Below, one piece after another: positions 17,818 to 25,181 of a stretch of DNA of 50,254 nt. A model generated the notes under the pieces. That model saw nothing but the letters and a program-made list of their open reading frames with translations, had not been told where the DNA came from and made no database searches. The stretch covers positions 1-50,254 of the forward strand of contig JADFZO010000013.1 in assembly GCA_015232465.1 (NCBI GenBank), read 5' to 3'. Source of the stretch: Desulfamplus sp. Lineage in GTDB: Bacteria; Desulfobacterota; Desulfobacteria; Desulfobacterales; Desulfobacteraceae. Made by a program: the position numbers and the translations under genes. Numbering within the stretch: the first letter of the stretch is position 1; every line of letters starts with the position of its first letter.

Positions 17818-19176
17818 TTATTTTTTAATGATTTTATCAAGCATGATTTTAAGTATAACGCGGTCAGTCTCGACCATTCCTTGAGAGCTTAATATGCCGA
17901 TATTTCGTATTGTATGCTCTGGTTTTTCACCAACAATTCCATCAGTCATCTTAACATTAAGTCCGTTAATGGCAAAGAGTGCAGCCTGAACAGCAGCACC
18001 AGCAGCAGTATCAAGTTTTAGAGCACAGCTATTTTTTGCCCCATCGCAGATAACCCCAGCAAGGTCCTCAATTATATTTTCAATAGCAGCTCCAATCTGA
18101 CTTTTATCTGCACCCATAAGATAGGCAATTCCAGCAGCAGCCCCAGCTCCAGCAGCAACGGAGCAGGCACATATTGCAGCAAGTCTGCCTGTATGGGCTT
18201 TTATGCAGGCTGTAACAATATGGCTTAAACCAACAGCTCGGCACAACTCATCGCGACCAGCTTTAATGTGATCAGCAACAGCCTTTACAGGGATAATTGC
18301 AGTTAACCCGTGATTTCCGCTTCCAGCAGAACTCATGGCTGGAAGACGTGCTCCAGACATTCTTGCATCTCCAGCAGCAGCAGTTAAAAGGCGAGCATTG
18401 TGGATCATATCTTTTGCCACAAGCCCCTTATCAGCAAGTTTTTTTAAAGTTGCCCCAACTTCAAGACCGCAAGGATTTTCAAGACCATAACGGGCAAGAG
18501 CCATATTCATCTCAATTCCACGCTCAATAAAGTCAAGATCACTGCTATCAAGAGCATCTACAAGAGAAAAAATCTCCTCCATTGAAATCTCTTTAAGGCT
18601 CTTTTCAAGCTCTGCTGCATTGCCTCGCCTCTTTTTTTTATCGCCTCTATTGTTGGTTGAGCTGTTGTAGTAAAGGGGGTGATCAGATATAACTTTGCCA
18701 TTTAACTCAAGATTTGTGATGTTGTCATGAAGCACCTCAATTATTGATAGAGCATGATCACTACCAGATTTTACAGCAGTTTTAACATAAAGACCACGAT
18801 GGTCAGATAACAAATTTATCTTTACCTTACCATCTTTAACAAATTTAGAGGCAAGTTTTACATCATCGTCAGTTATAGGGACAAGAACCTCCATACGAAG
18901 CATAGGATTGCCAGCTATTGCCCCAATTGCTGATGCAAGCTCAAGCCCTGAGAGTCCTCCAGTTCCAGGTATTGCAACTGCCAGCCCGTTTTTAAAGATG
19001 TTTGGATCAAGCCAGAGTTCAATTGATTCAATTAAATCAACACTATTTTTTAAATCTGATTTTAAAGATAAAAGAGATGTAGCAGCAGCAGCACCTAAAG
19101 CAATGGCAGTTGGCTCTGTGCAGCCAAGTGCAGGGGCAACTTCAAGCTCTAAAATATCTTTGACCGTATATTCCAT
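17818..19176 (-). CDS. L-cysteine desulfidase family protein (UPF0597/serine dehydratase alpha-like)
   Basis: The protein of about 452 residues belongs to the UPF0597 family that includes archaeal CdsB and E. coli CyuA (YhaM), [4Fe-4S] enzymes that degrade L-cysteine to pyruvate, ammonia and sulfide. Family marks are APALGCTEPTAIALG at the N-terminus, NPCGLEVG, ICACSVAAGAGAA and EDLAGVICDGAKNSCALK; several of these cysteines are the expected cluster ligands. The ATG at 19176 is preferred because AGGGGTG lies six bases upstream and the protein then starts MEYTVKDI as in relatives; an upstream ATG at 19230 would add 18 unrelated residues. It sits between two sensor genes on the same strand. A cytoplasmic cysteine- or serine-degrading role is likely; the exact substrate is not proven. 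Confidence 0.88.
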   Translation of the reverse strand: MEYTVKDILELEVAPALGCTEPTAIALGAAAATSLLSLKSDLKNSVDLIESIELWLDPNIFKNGLAVAIPGTGGLSGLELASAIGAIAGNPMLRMEVLVPITDDDVKLASKFVKDGKVKINLLSDHRGLYVKTAVKSGSDHALSIIEVLHDNITNLELNGKVISDHPLYYNSSTNNRGDKKKRRGNAAELEKSLKEISMEEIFSLVDALDSSDLDFIERGIEMNMALARYGLENPCGLEVGATLKKLADKGLVAKDMIHNARLLTAAAGDARMSGARLPAMSSAGSGNHGLTAIIPVKAVADHIKAGRDELCRAVGLSHIVTACIKAHTGRLAAICACSVAAGAGAAAGIAYLMGADKSQIGAAIENIIEDLAGVICDGAKNSCALKLDTAAGAAVQAALFAINGLNVKMTDGIVGEKPEHTIRNIGILSSQGMVETDRVILKIMLDKIIKK

Positions 19177-19241
19177 TTTATGCACCCCTATTTTTTGCTT
19201 AAAAATATATTCTTCATTTCTATAGTGCAAATATCGTAAAT

Positions 19242-20480
19242 CTACAATTTACTTGATCCCCATATATCAACAATTTTTTTATTACCAGGATAATCTACAG
19301 TCTTGTAACTTGTGATGTTTGCAAGTTTTTTGGTTATATTTGAAATTCTCTCAATACTTTTTTTAATTGACTCCATATCTTTAGCTATTTGACTATCTGG
19401 CTCTTGATCCATCATAATTAGCTCAGTGCATCCAACTAAGGCTTGCAGAGGCTGATTAAGCTCGTGGCAGACAGCGCCAGCCATCTCAAGAACGCCTTGT
19501 AGCCTTTCGTTCTCTGTTTTTTCAGCATCAGCAAGTTTTCTTGCAGAAATATCTGTAAATATTGCAATAATCCAAGACATTGGATTCCCAGCATCTGCAC
19601 TGCTAACATGGATACTTGCTGGAAATGTTGAGCCATCTTTTCTTATAAGTGTTGCTTCAATCTCTGTTCTTTTTAAATTAGATACTGCTGAATATATCTT
19701 ATCTCCAGCCTCTAAAAATAGCTTTTTTGACTCATAAATCATCTCAACACTTGAGCCTTCAAATTCCTCTATTTTATCGTAACCAAATAGGGTCATCATC
19801 TCAGGATTTACCCATTTAAAGACTCTATTTTCAAGAAGTGCAATGCCAACTGGTGAGGTTTGCAGTATCTTTTCAAGTATTTTTCGCTGCCGCTTATAAG
19901 CCTCGTCAGACTCTTTACGCTCAACTGCAAGGGCAATATATTGAGATACAATATTTAAAATGCTTAAATCGCTCTCTTTATACATATTTCTATATGAGTA
20001 GCTCTGAACCGCAATAACACCAATAACCCTATTTTTAATCATTAGAGGTGCTCCAAGCCACACCTTGCAGAGCGTTCCAACAATAGGTTTTCCTATTGAG
20101 GAGACGTAACGCTCAATATCTTCTGTGTAAAACATAAGTGGCTTGCCATCATTTATAACTTTAGCAGCTAAAGATGCTGTTTTACTCAAATTTTGTATCT
20201 CTTTCATGTTGCTATCTTTTTGATCAAAGTAGTAGGGGAAAGTCATACGATCTTCTGCTTTGTCGTGTATAGCAATAAAAAAGTTATCCACATTAAGAAC
20301 CTTGCCAAGCGATTGGTGTATAGCTTCATAAAATTCATCAAGAGTCTTTGTTCGATTGACAGCATCAGCAATCTCAAGCATTGCCTCAATAGTCTTATGG
20401 GTAGTCTTGATGTCTGGGGACTCTATATGGATTTTTTTCTTTTTCATTTTTCTCATTACAGTATCTTTTTTACAAAACAA
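19242..20480 (-). CDS. GAF-PAS sensor protein with HisKA but no HATPase domain
   Basis: The 412-residue cytoplasmic protein has a GAF domain (about 35-190), a PAS domain (about 205-320) and a dimerisation/phospho-acceptor helix with His339 in GAVCHELNQPLQAL. The protein ends 73 residues later, with YKTVDYPGNKKIVDI near the C-terminus, and has no N, G1 or G2 box. It thus cannot be a complete histidine kinase by itself. The stop is clean and the next gene starts about 65 bases away, with no kinase ATPase remnant in between, so this looks like a real architecture, not a frameshift. It could be phosphorylated by another kinase or act as a dominant partner. Start choice among ATGs at 20480, 20456 and 20447 is uncertain. 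Confidence 0.82.
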   Translation of the reverse strand: MFCKKDTVMRKMKKKKIHIESPDIKTTHKTIEAMLEIADAVNRTKTLDEFYEAIHQSLGKVLNVDNFFIAIHDKAEDRMTFPYYFDQKDSNMKEIQNLSKTASLAAKVINDGKPLMFYTEDIERYVSSIGKPIVGTLCKVWLGAPLMIKNRVIGVIAVQSYSYRNMYKESDLSILNIVSQYIALAVERKESDEAYKRQRKILEKILQTSPVGIALLENRVFKWVNPEMMTLFGYDKIEEFEGSSVEMIYESKKLFLEAGDKIYSAVSNLKRTEIEATLIRKDGSTFPASIHVSSADAGNPMSWIIAIFTDISARKLADAEKTENERLQGVLEMAGAVCHELNQPLQALVGCTELIMMDQEPDSQIAKDMESIKKSIERISNITKKLANITSYKTVDYPGNKKIVDIWGSSKL

Positions 20481-20545
20481 TAAAAATAATAAAAAATTTT
20501 ATGCCTAAAAAGGATTATTTTTTTAGAACTATCTCATTAAAGGTG

Positions 20546-20565
20546 TCATAAATCAAGATTTATGA
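20546..20565. promoter_or_regulatory. 20-bp palindrome, candidate operator
   Basis: TCATAAATC-AA-GATTTATGA is a perfect 9-bp inverted repeat with a two-base centre. It lies in the 184-base divergent region between the GAF-PAS sensor gene and the NifA-like gene. The shape suggests a dimeric regulator site or a small hairpin. A related left arm occurs at 27677. Confidence 0.5.
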
Positions 20566-20664
20566 TAATGTGCGTGCCGTCTTTAAAACTTAATAGGACA
20601 GTTAAGGCATTGCTGCTTTTTTTGTTTTATAAAAATATATGTTTTTTAAAGGAAGGTAGTAAAA

Positions 20665-22188
20665 ATGCAGACAATAGAAGAGTTTTCGCTTCTTTATGAG
20701 ATACATGAGGCTCTAAATGACAACACAGATATAAAAAAAGCCTTATACAAGGTTTTGGATATTTTATCTAAATCTCTAAATCTTATAAGAGGGACAATTA
20801 CGCTCCTTGACCCTGTTAGCAAAGAGATAAGAATAGAGGTTGCACACGGAATACCAGAGCGTGCAATGAAGCGGGCACGCTATCAGCTTGGGGAGGGAAT
20901 TACTGGTAAAGTTATCCAGACTGGAGAGTCAGCAGTTGTTCCAATCATCAACCAAGAGCCTGGATTTCTTAATAAAACAGCCTCTCATAAAGCTGAAGAT
21001 GGACAGGATTACTCTTTTATCTGTGTGCCTGTAAAAAAGGGAAATAGAGTTGTTGGTGCTTTAAGTGCTGATAGACCATATCAGGGAAAAACCGCTCTGC
21101 ATGAGGGCGAAAAGATTTTATCTGTTATTGCCACAATGGTTGCGCGTCATGTTATAAATCTTGAGCGAATCCACACAGAAAAAGATAAGTTAAAACAGGA
21201 GAATATTAGGCTAAAGGGTGAGCTTGAGAACAGATACAGTTTTTCTAATATTATTGGCAACAGCAACAAGATGCGTGAGGTTTTTCAGATGATCTCGCAA
21301 GTCTCAAGGAGCAATGCAACTGTGCTGATAAGAGGAGAGAGCGGAACAGGAAAAGAGCTTATCGCAAACTCAATCCACTATAACAGCCACCGTAACAACC
21401 ACCCTTTTGTTAAGATAAATTGTGCAGCCCTGCCATCAAATCTAATAGAGAGTGAGCTGTTTGGACATGAAAAAGGCTCTTTTACTGGTGCTTTGCAGCA
21501 AAAAAAGGGTAAATTTGAGATGGCTCATCAAGGGACAATATTTTTAGATGAGATTGGAACTATGGATCTCTCTGTTCAGATAAAACTTTTAAGGGTGCTT
21601 CAAGAGCGTGAGTTTGAGCGTGTTGGGGGGCATGAGACTATAAAGGTTGATGTTAGAATCATAGCAGCTACAAACAGCAACCTTGAGGAGATGGTTGAGA
21701 AGGGGACGTTTAGAGATGATCTATATTTTAGGCTAAATGTCTTTCCTATCTATGTTCCAAGTTTAAGAATGAGAAAAACAGATGTTATCCTTCTTGCTGA
21801 CCACTTTTTGGAAAAATACTCAAAAGAGCATTTTAAAGAGATCAAACGCTTCTCAACACCTGCTATTGATATGTTGATGGAGTACCATTGGCCCGGTAAT
21901 GTTCGTGAGCTTGAAAACTGCATTGAGAGGGCTGTGCTACTCTGCAATGAGGGGGCAATTCATAGCTACCATCTGCCTCCAAGCCTTCAGACAGGCAAAA
22001 CATCACAAACTCTTACGCCAATAACAATGGAGGCTGCTGTTGCCAATCTTGAGCGTGAGATGATAATTGATGCTCTTAAAAATACGCGTGGCAACATTAA
22101 AAAGGCTGCTGACCTTATTGGCACAACAGTTAGAAAATTTGCCTATAAAGCTGGAAAATATAACGTAGAGTATAAAGATTACAGATAA
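20665..22188 (+). CDS. NifA-like sigma-54-dependent transcriptional activator (GAF-AAA-HTH)
   Basis: The 507-residue protein has an N-terminal GAF domain (about 15-165), a sigma-54 interaction AAA+ domain with Walker A GESGTGKE at 224-231, the sigma-54 contact loop GSFTGA at 271-276 and the LFLDEIG Walker B segment. A Fis-type helix-turn-helix lies at the C-terminus ([20 protein letters not shown]). The layout and the C-terminal helix match the NifA group. The loop reads GSFTGA in place of the usual GAFTGA, a tolerated variant in the family. GGAAGG eight bases upstream fixes the start. No nif gene is in the window, so it may control other nitrogen or sensory functions. It is divergent from the sensor gene at 20480. 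Confidence 0.87.
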   Translation: MQTIEEFSLLYEIHEALNDNTDIKKALYKVLDILSKSLNLIRGTITLLDPVSKEIRIEVAHGIPERAMKRARYQLGEGITGKVIQTGESAVVPIINQEPGFLNKTASHKAEDGQDYSFICVPVKKGNRVVGALSADRPYQGKTALHEGEKILSVIATMVARHVINLERIHTEKDKLKQENIRLKGELENRYSFSNIIGNSNKMREVFQMISQVSRSNATVLIRGESGTGKELIANSIHYNSHRNNHPFVKINCAALPSNLIESELFGHEKGSFTGALQQKKGKFEMAHQGTIFLDEIGTMDLSVQIKLLRVLQEREFERVGGHETIKVDVRIIAATNSNLEEMVEKGTFRDDLYFRLNVFPIYVPSLRMRKTDVILLADHFLEKYSKEHFKEIKRFSTPAIDMLMEYHWPGNVRELENCIERAVLLCNEGAIHSYHLPPSLQTGKTSQTLTPITMEAAVANLEREMIIDALKNTRGNIKKAADLIGTTVRKFAYKAGKYNVEYKDYR

Positions 22189-22229
22189 AAATTTAAAAAT
22201 ACCTTAAAATTTTGGAGTAAAAAAAATAG

Positions 22230-22925
22230 ATGCTTGGAACAGTAGTGAATGCCGCTGCCATTATTGCTGGTGCTCTTGTTGGAATGTTGTTCAAAGGTGG
22301 CATTCCTGAAAAATATAACAAAACCATAATGCACGCCATAAGCCTTGCTGTGTTGGTAATTGGTATTAAAGGTGCGCTTAAAAGCGATGATCTTCTGATT
22401 GTAATATTTAGCTTGGCACTTGGTAGCCTTTTAGGTGAGCTTATGCACATTGAAGATGGGCTTGAGAGGGTTGGGCGTGCTTTAGAAAAAAGGTTCTCCA
22501 AAGGAGATGATGACCGTTTTTATCAAGGTTTTATAACTGCAACACTGATATTTTGCGTAGGCTCAATGGCTATTGTTGGCTCATTGGAGAGCGGTCTTAC
22601 TGGCAACCACCAGACCCTTTTTGCAAAATCTGCTTTAGATGGTATCACATCAATCATACTTGGCTCATCTTTTGGTATGGGGGTCATCTTCTCCAGTGTT
22701 CCAATACTTTTATATCAAGGCTTAATCACAATGGCTGCTGTGTTTGTAAAACCATTTTTACAGCCCCAAGTGGTAAGCCAGATGTCGTCAGTTGGCGGAG
22801 TGCTAATTATGGCAATTGGGATAAATCTTTTGGGTGCTGCAAAGATACGAATTGGAAGTATGCTACCTGCAATATTTTTGCCCATGTTGTGGTATATTAT
22901 TATAACTTTTGTCCCACTGCCTTAA
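22230..22925 (+). CDS. DUF554 family integral membrane protein
   Basis: The 231-residue protein is strongly hydrophobic with about six to seven predicted membrane segments and begins MLGTVVNAAAIIAGALVGML, the characteristic DUF554 (YdfK-like) N-terminus. Glycine-rich segments such as FGMGVIFSSVPILLYQG are typical. The family is thought to be transporter-like but no substrate is established. It starts 41 bases after the NifA-like gene with a weak GGAG ribosome site, so co-transcription is possible. It is convergent with the endonuclease IV gene. Nothing unusual is visible in the sequence. Confidence 0.88.
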   Translation: MLGTVVNAAAIIAGALVGMLFKGGIPEKYNKTIMHAISLAVLVIGIKGALKSDDLLIVIFSLALGSLLGELMHIEDGLERVGRALEKRFSKGDDDRFYQGFITATLIFCVGSMAIVGSLESGLTGNHQTLFAKSALDGITSIILGSSFGMGVIFSSVPILLYQGLITMAAVFVKPFLQPQVVSQMSSVGGVLIMAIGINLLGAAKIRIGSMLPAIFLPMLWYIIITFVPLP

Positions 22926-22964
22926 ATTATTGTTTAAATTGGTTTGCATTAAAAAGGCGATCTT

Positions 22965-23834
22965 TTAAATAAAACTTCTAAGTAGCTCTATCTCTTGTTG
23001 CCAACGTGTATCATCAGGGGTTTCTAAAATCAGGGGAATTCCATCAAATCTGCTATCTGCCATGATGCGTCTGAAAAGCTCAACTCCAAGTGTTCCATCG
23101 CCAATACTCTCATGGCGATCAACCCTTGAAGATAGAGCTTTTTTTGAGTCGTTAAGGTGCATTCCTTTTAAATATTTGAACCCAATAATAGCTTCAAACT
23201 GCTGCCACGTTCTATTAAATCCATCTTCTGACTTTAGATCATATCCTGCTGAAAAGGCATGACAAGTATCAATGCAGACTCCAACTCTTGTTTTATCTTC
23301 AACTTTATCAATAATCTGTGCAATCTGCTCAAAGCTAAATCCTAAATTTGTCCCTTGACCTGCTGTGTTTTCGATAACTGCAACTGCTGTTGTGGTTTTA
23401 TTTAGAACCCAATTTAAAGACTCTGAAATTGTATTTAAGCACTTTGATTCAACTGATTTATTAACATCTCCCCCTTTGCCTGATGATTTATCAAGATGGC
23501 TTCCTGGGTGAAAATTTAGAGTCTCAAGCCCAAGCTGCTCGCATCGCACCATCTCATCAAAAAAGGCATTGCGAGACTTTTCAAGTGCTGCTCTATCAGG
23601 GTGTCCTAAATTGATAAGATAGCTGTCATGGGCAAGAATTTGATCTTTAGTGTAACCAAATTTTTTACAATTTTCTTTAAACTCATCAACTGTGTTATTG
23701 TCTAAGGGTGGAGAAGACCACTGCCTCTGATTTTTAGTAAACAGAGCAAAAGCAGTTGCTCCAATATTGTAGGCATTTAAAGGGGCATTTTGCACTCCGC
23801 CTGCTGCACTTACATGAGCACCAATATATTTCAT
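22965..23834 (-). CDS. nfo: deoxyribonuclease IV (endonuclease IV, AP endonuclease)
   Basis: The 289-residue protein is a xylose-isomerase-fold AP endonuclease that cleaves 5' to abasic sites in base excision repair. Clear family motifs are [16 protein letters not shown] at the N-terminus, [60 protein letters not shown] and LILETPDD, which supply the trinuclear zinc ligands. Length is normal for Nfo. The start is well set by AGGAGG seven to eight bases upstream. It is transcribed alone, convergent with the DUF554 gene and divergent from the receiver-kinase gene across 127 bases. Confidence 0.95.
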   Translation of the reverse strand: MKYIGAHVSAAGGVQNAPLNAYNIGATAFALFTKNQRQWSSPPLDNNTVDEFKENCKKFGYTKDQILAHDSYLINLGHPDRAALEKSRNAFFDEMVRCEQLGLETLNFHPGSHLDKSSGKGGDVNKSVESKCLNTISESLNWVLNKTTTAVAVIENTAGQGTNLGFSFEQIAQIIDKVEDKTRVGVCIDTCHAFSAGYDLKSEDGFNRTWQQFEAIIGFKYLKGMHLNDSKKALSSRVDRHESIGDGTLGVELFRRIMADSRFDGIPLILETPDDTRWQQEIELLRSFI

Positions 23835-23912
23835 CTTTAATCCTCCTTTTTATGTATCATAATAAAAAATTTCTTGATAACATGCTAAAAACTATATAGA
23901 TTCTTTCTTTAA

Positions 23913-23945
23913 TTGACGCAAGAAGCGTTAGAACATTTATATTTT
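23913..23945 (+). promoter_or_regulatory. possible promoter with overlapping inverted repeat
   Basis: TTGACG (23913-23918) is followed by TTTATA after 17 bases and by TATATT after 19 bases, just upstream of the receiver-kinase gene. A small inverted repeat ACGC-AAGAA-GCGT (23916-23928) overlaps the -35 element. The match is modest and untested. Confidence 0.35.
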
Positions 23946-23961
23946 TACCCATGAGGTTTTT

Positions 23962-25170
23962 ATGAATGAAGAGCAAACTGACTCTACAAATCAGACCATA
24001 CTTGTTGTTGACGACTCACCTGCCAATATAAAAATACTTAATGAAATTTTAAGTTGCGATTACACCATAACAGCAGTTACAAGCGGAGATAAGGCTTTAA
24101 CTCATATTAAAGAGTGTTTAGATGCCAAAGAAGAGCAAACCAAAGAGCAAATTAAAGATCAAACTAAAAACCAAATAGATAACAATCAAACAGATAAAGA
24201 CCAGCATCTGCACCTGCCTGATATTATTCTGCTTGATATAGTGATGCCCGGTATGAACGGTTATGAGGTGTGCCGCCAACTAAAGAGCAAAAAAGCAACT
24301 GCAAATATCCCAGTTATATTTATAACATCAAAAGATGAGATTGAAGATGAGGAGATGGGTTTTAAGATGGGTGCAGTTGACTACATCACAAAGCCAATAA
24401 GCCCATCAATTGTAAAAGCACGGGTTAAAACGCATCTTTTGATTAAACATCAGCGAGACCTTTTGCAAAACAGCATCTCAGTTTTACACCACAGATCAGA
24501 GATTTTAGAGCATAAAGCAGAGCTTGGTATGCTTGCTGCTGGACTTGCCCATGATATAAACAATATTCTTTTTGTGGCAATGATGATCGATAACCTCCCA
24601 TATCTAATCCCTGATAGCGTTAAAGAAAAAGAGATAATAACCAAATGCGTTAAAAACACAATGGATAGCCTTAAAATGGGCAGAGATATATGCAGGGGCT
24701 TTACCGATTATCTTAAAGATATTGGAGAGCACGATATGGTTCAGCTATTTCCGCCTCTTTTAAAACCGCTTGATATGCTCCAAAAGACCTTTAGCGTAAA
24801 GCTCTCAAGGGATATATCTCCCTTTCTTCCATACATCAAGTGCAAAGGCTCACAGATAAAACGGGTAATTGTGAACCTATTTATCAATGCCTGTCAAGCG
24901 GTTGAGGGGCAAGAGAGCAAACGGGTAAATATTCGGGCATGGGTTAAGGATTCAAGGGTATTTTTCTCAATTAGCGATAATGGTCCAGGAATACCAGATA
25001 GCGTGCTACCCCATATTTTTGATGACCACTACACAACCCGCCAAGATGGCAATGGTATTGGGCTTGCAATGGTCAAAAAGATTTTAGATAACCATAAAGG
25101 TACAATTGAGTGCTCAACCCAAATAGGTATAGGGACAACATTTACCATCTCTTTGCCAGCAGTTATTTAA
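23962..25170 (+). CDS. receiver-histidine kinase protein with insertion in the receiver
   Basis: The 402-residue cytoplasmic protein has an N-terminal receiver (acidic pair Asp17-Asp18, phospho-acceptor Asp92 in IILLDIVMPGMNG) and a C-terminal kinase core with His197 in LAHDINNILFVAM and a HATPase domain (NACQAVEG, DNGPGIPD, GNGIGLAM). Between the second helix and the strand that carries Asp92 there is an extra run of about 30 residues rich in Lys, Gln, Asn and Asp (about 53-84), which normal receivers lack. Receiver-first kinases of this kind usually relay signals from another kinase. GAGG five bases before the ATG serves as ribosome site. No partner is adjacent; it is convergent with the acyl-CoA synthetase gene. 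Confidence 0.88.
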   Translation: MNEEQTDSTNQTILVVDDSPANIKILNEILSCDYTITAVTSGDKALTHIKECLDAKEEQTKEQIKDQTKNQIDNNQTDKDQHLHLPDIILLDIVMPGMNGYEVCRQLKSKKATANIPVIFITSKDEIEDEEMGFKMGAVDYITKPISPSIVKARVKTHLLIKHQRDLLQNSISVLHHRSEILEHKAELGMLAAGLAHDINNILFVAMMIDNLPYLIPDSVKEKEIITKCVKNTMDSLKMGRDICRGFTDYLKDIGEHDMVQLFPPLLKPLDMLQKTFSVKLSRDISPFLPYIKCKGSQIKRVIVNLFINACQAVEGQESKRVNIRAWVKDSRVFFSISDNGPGIPDSVLPHIFDDHYTTRQDGNGIGLAMVKKILDNHKGTIECSTQIGIGTTFTISLPAVI

Positions 25171-25181
25171 AAAAATAATCT

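Noticed and set aside
18908..19225. Long open frames antisense to the desulfidase-like gene, and many similar antisense frames elsewhere (for example 26314-26601, 35443-35769, 46620-46898)
   Set aside because: They lie wholly inside well-supported genes on the other strand, have no ribosome site or family motif, and mirror the codon pattern of the real gene.
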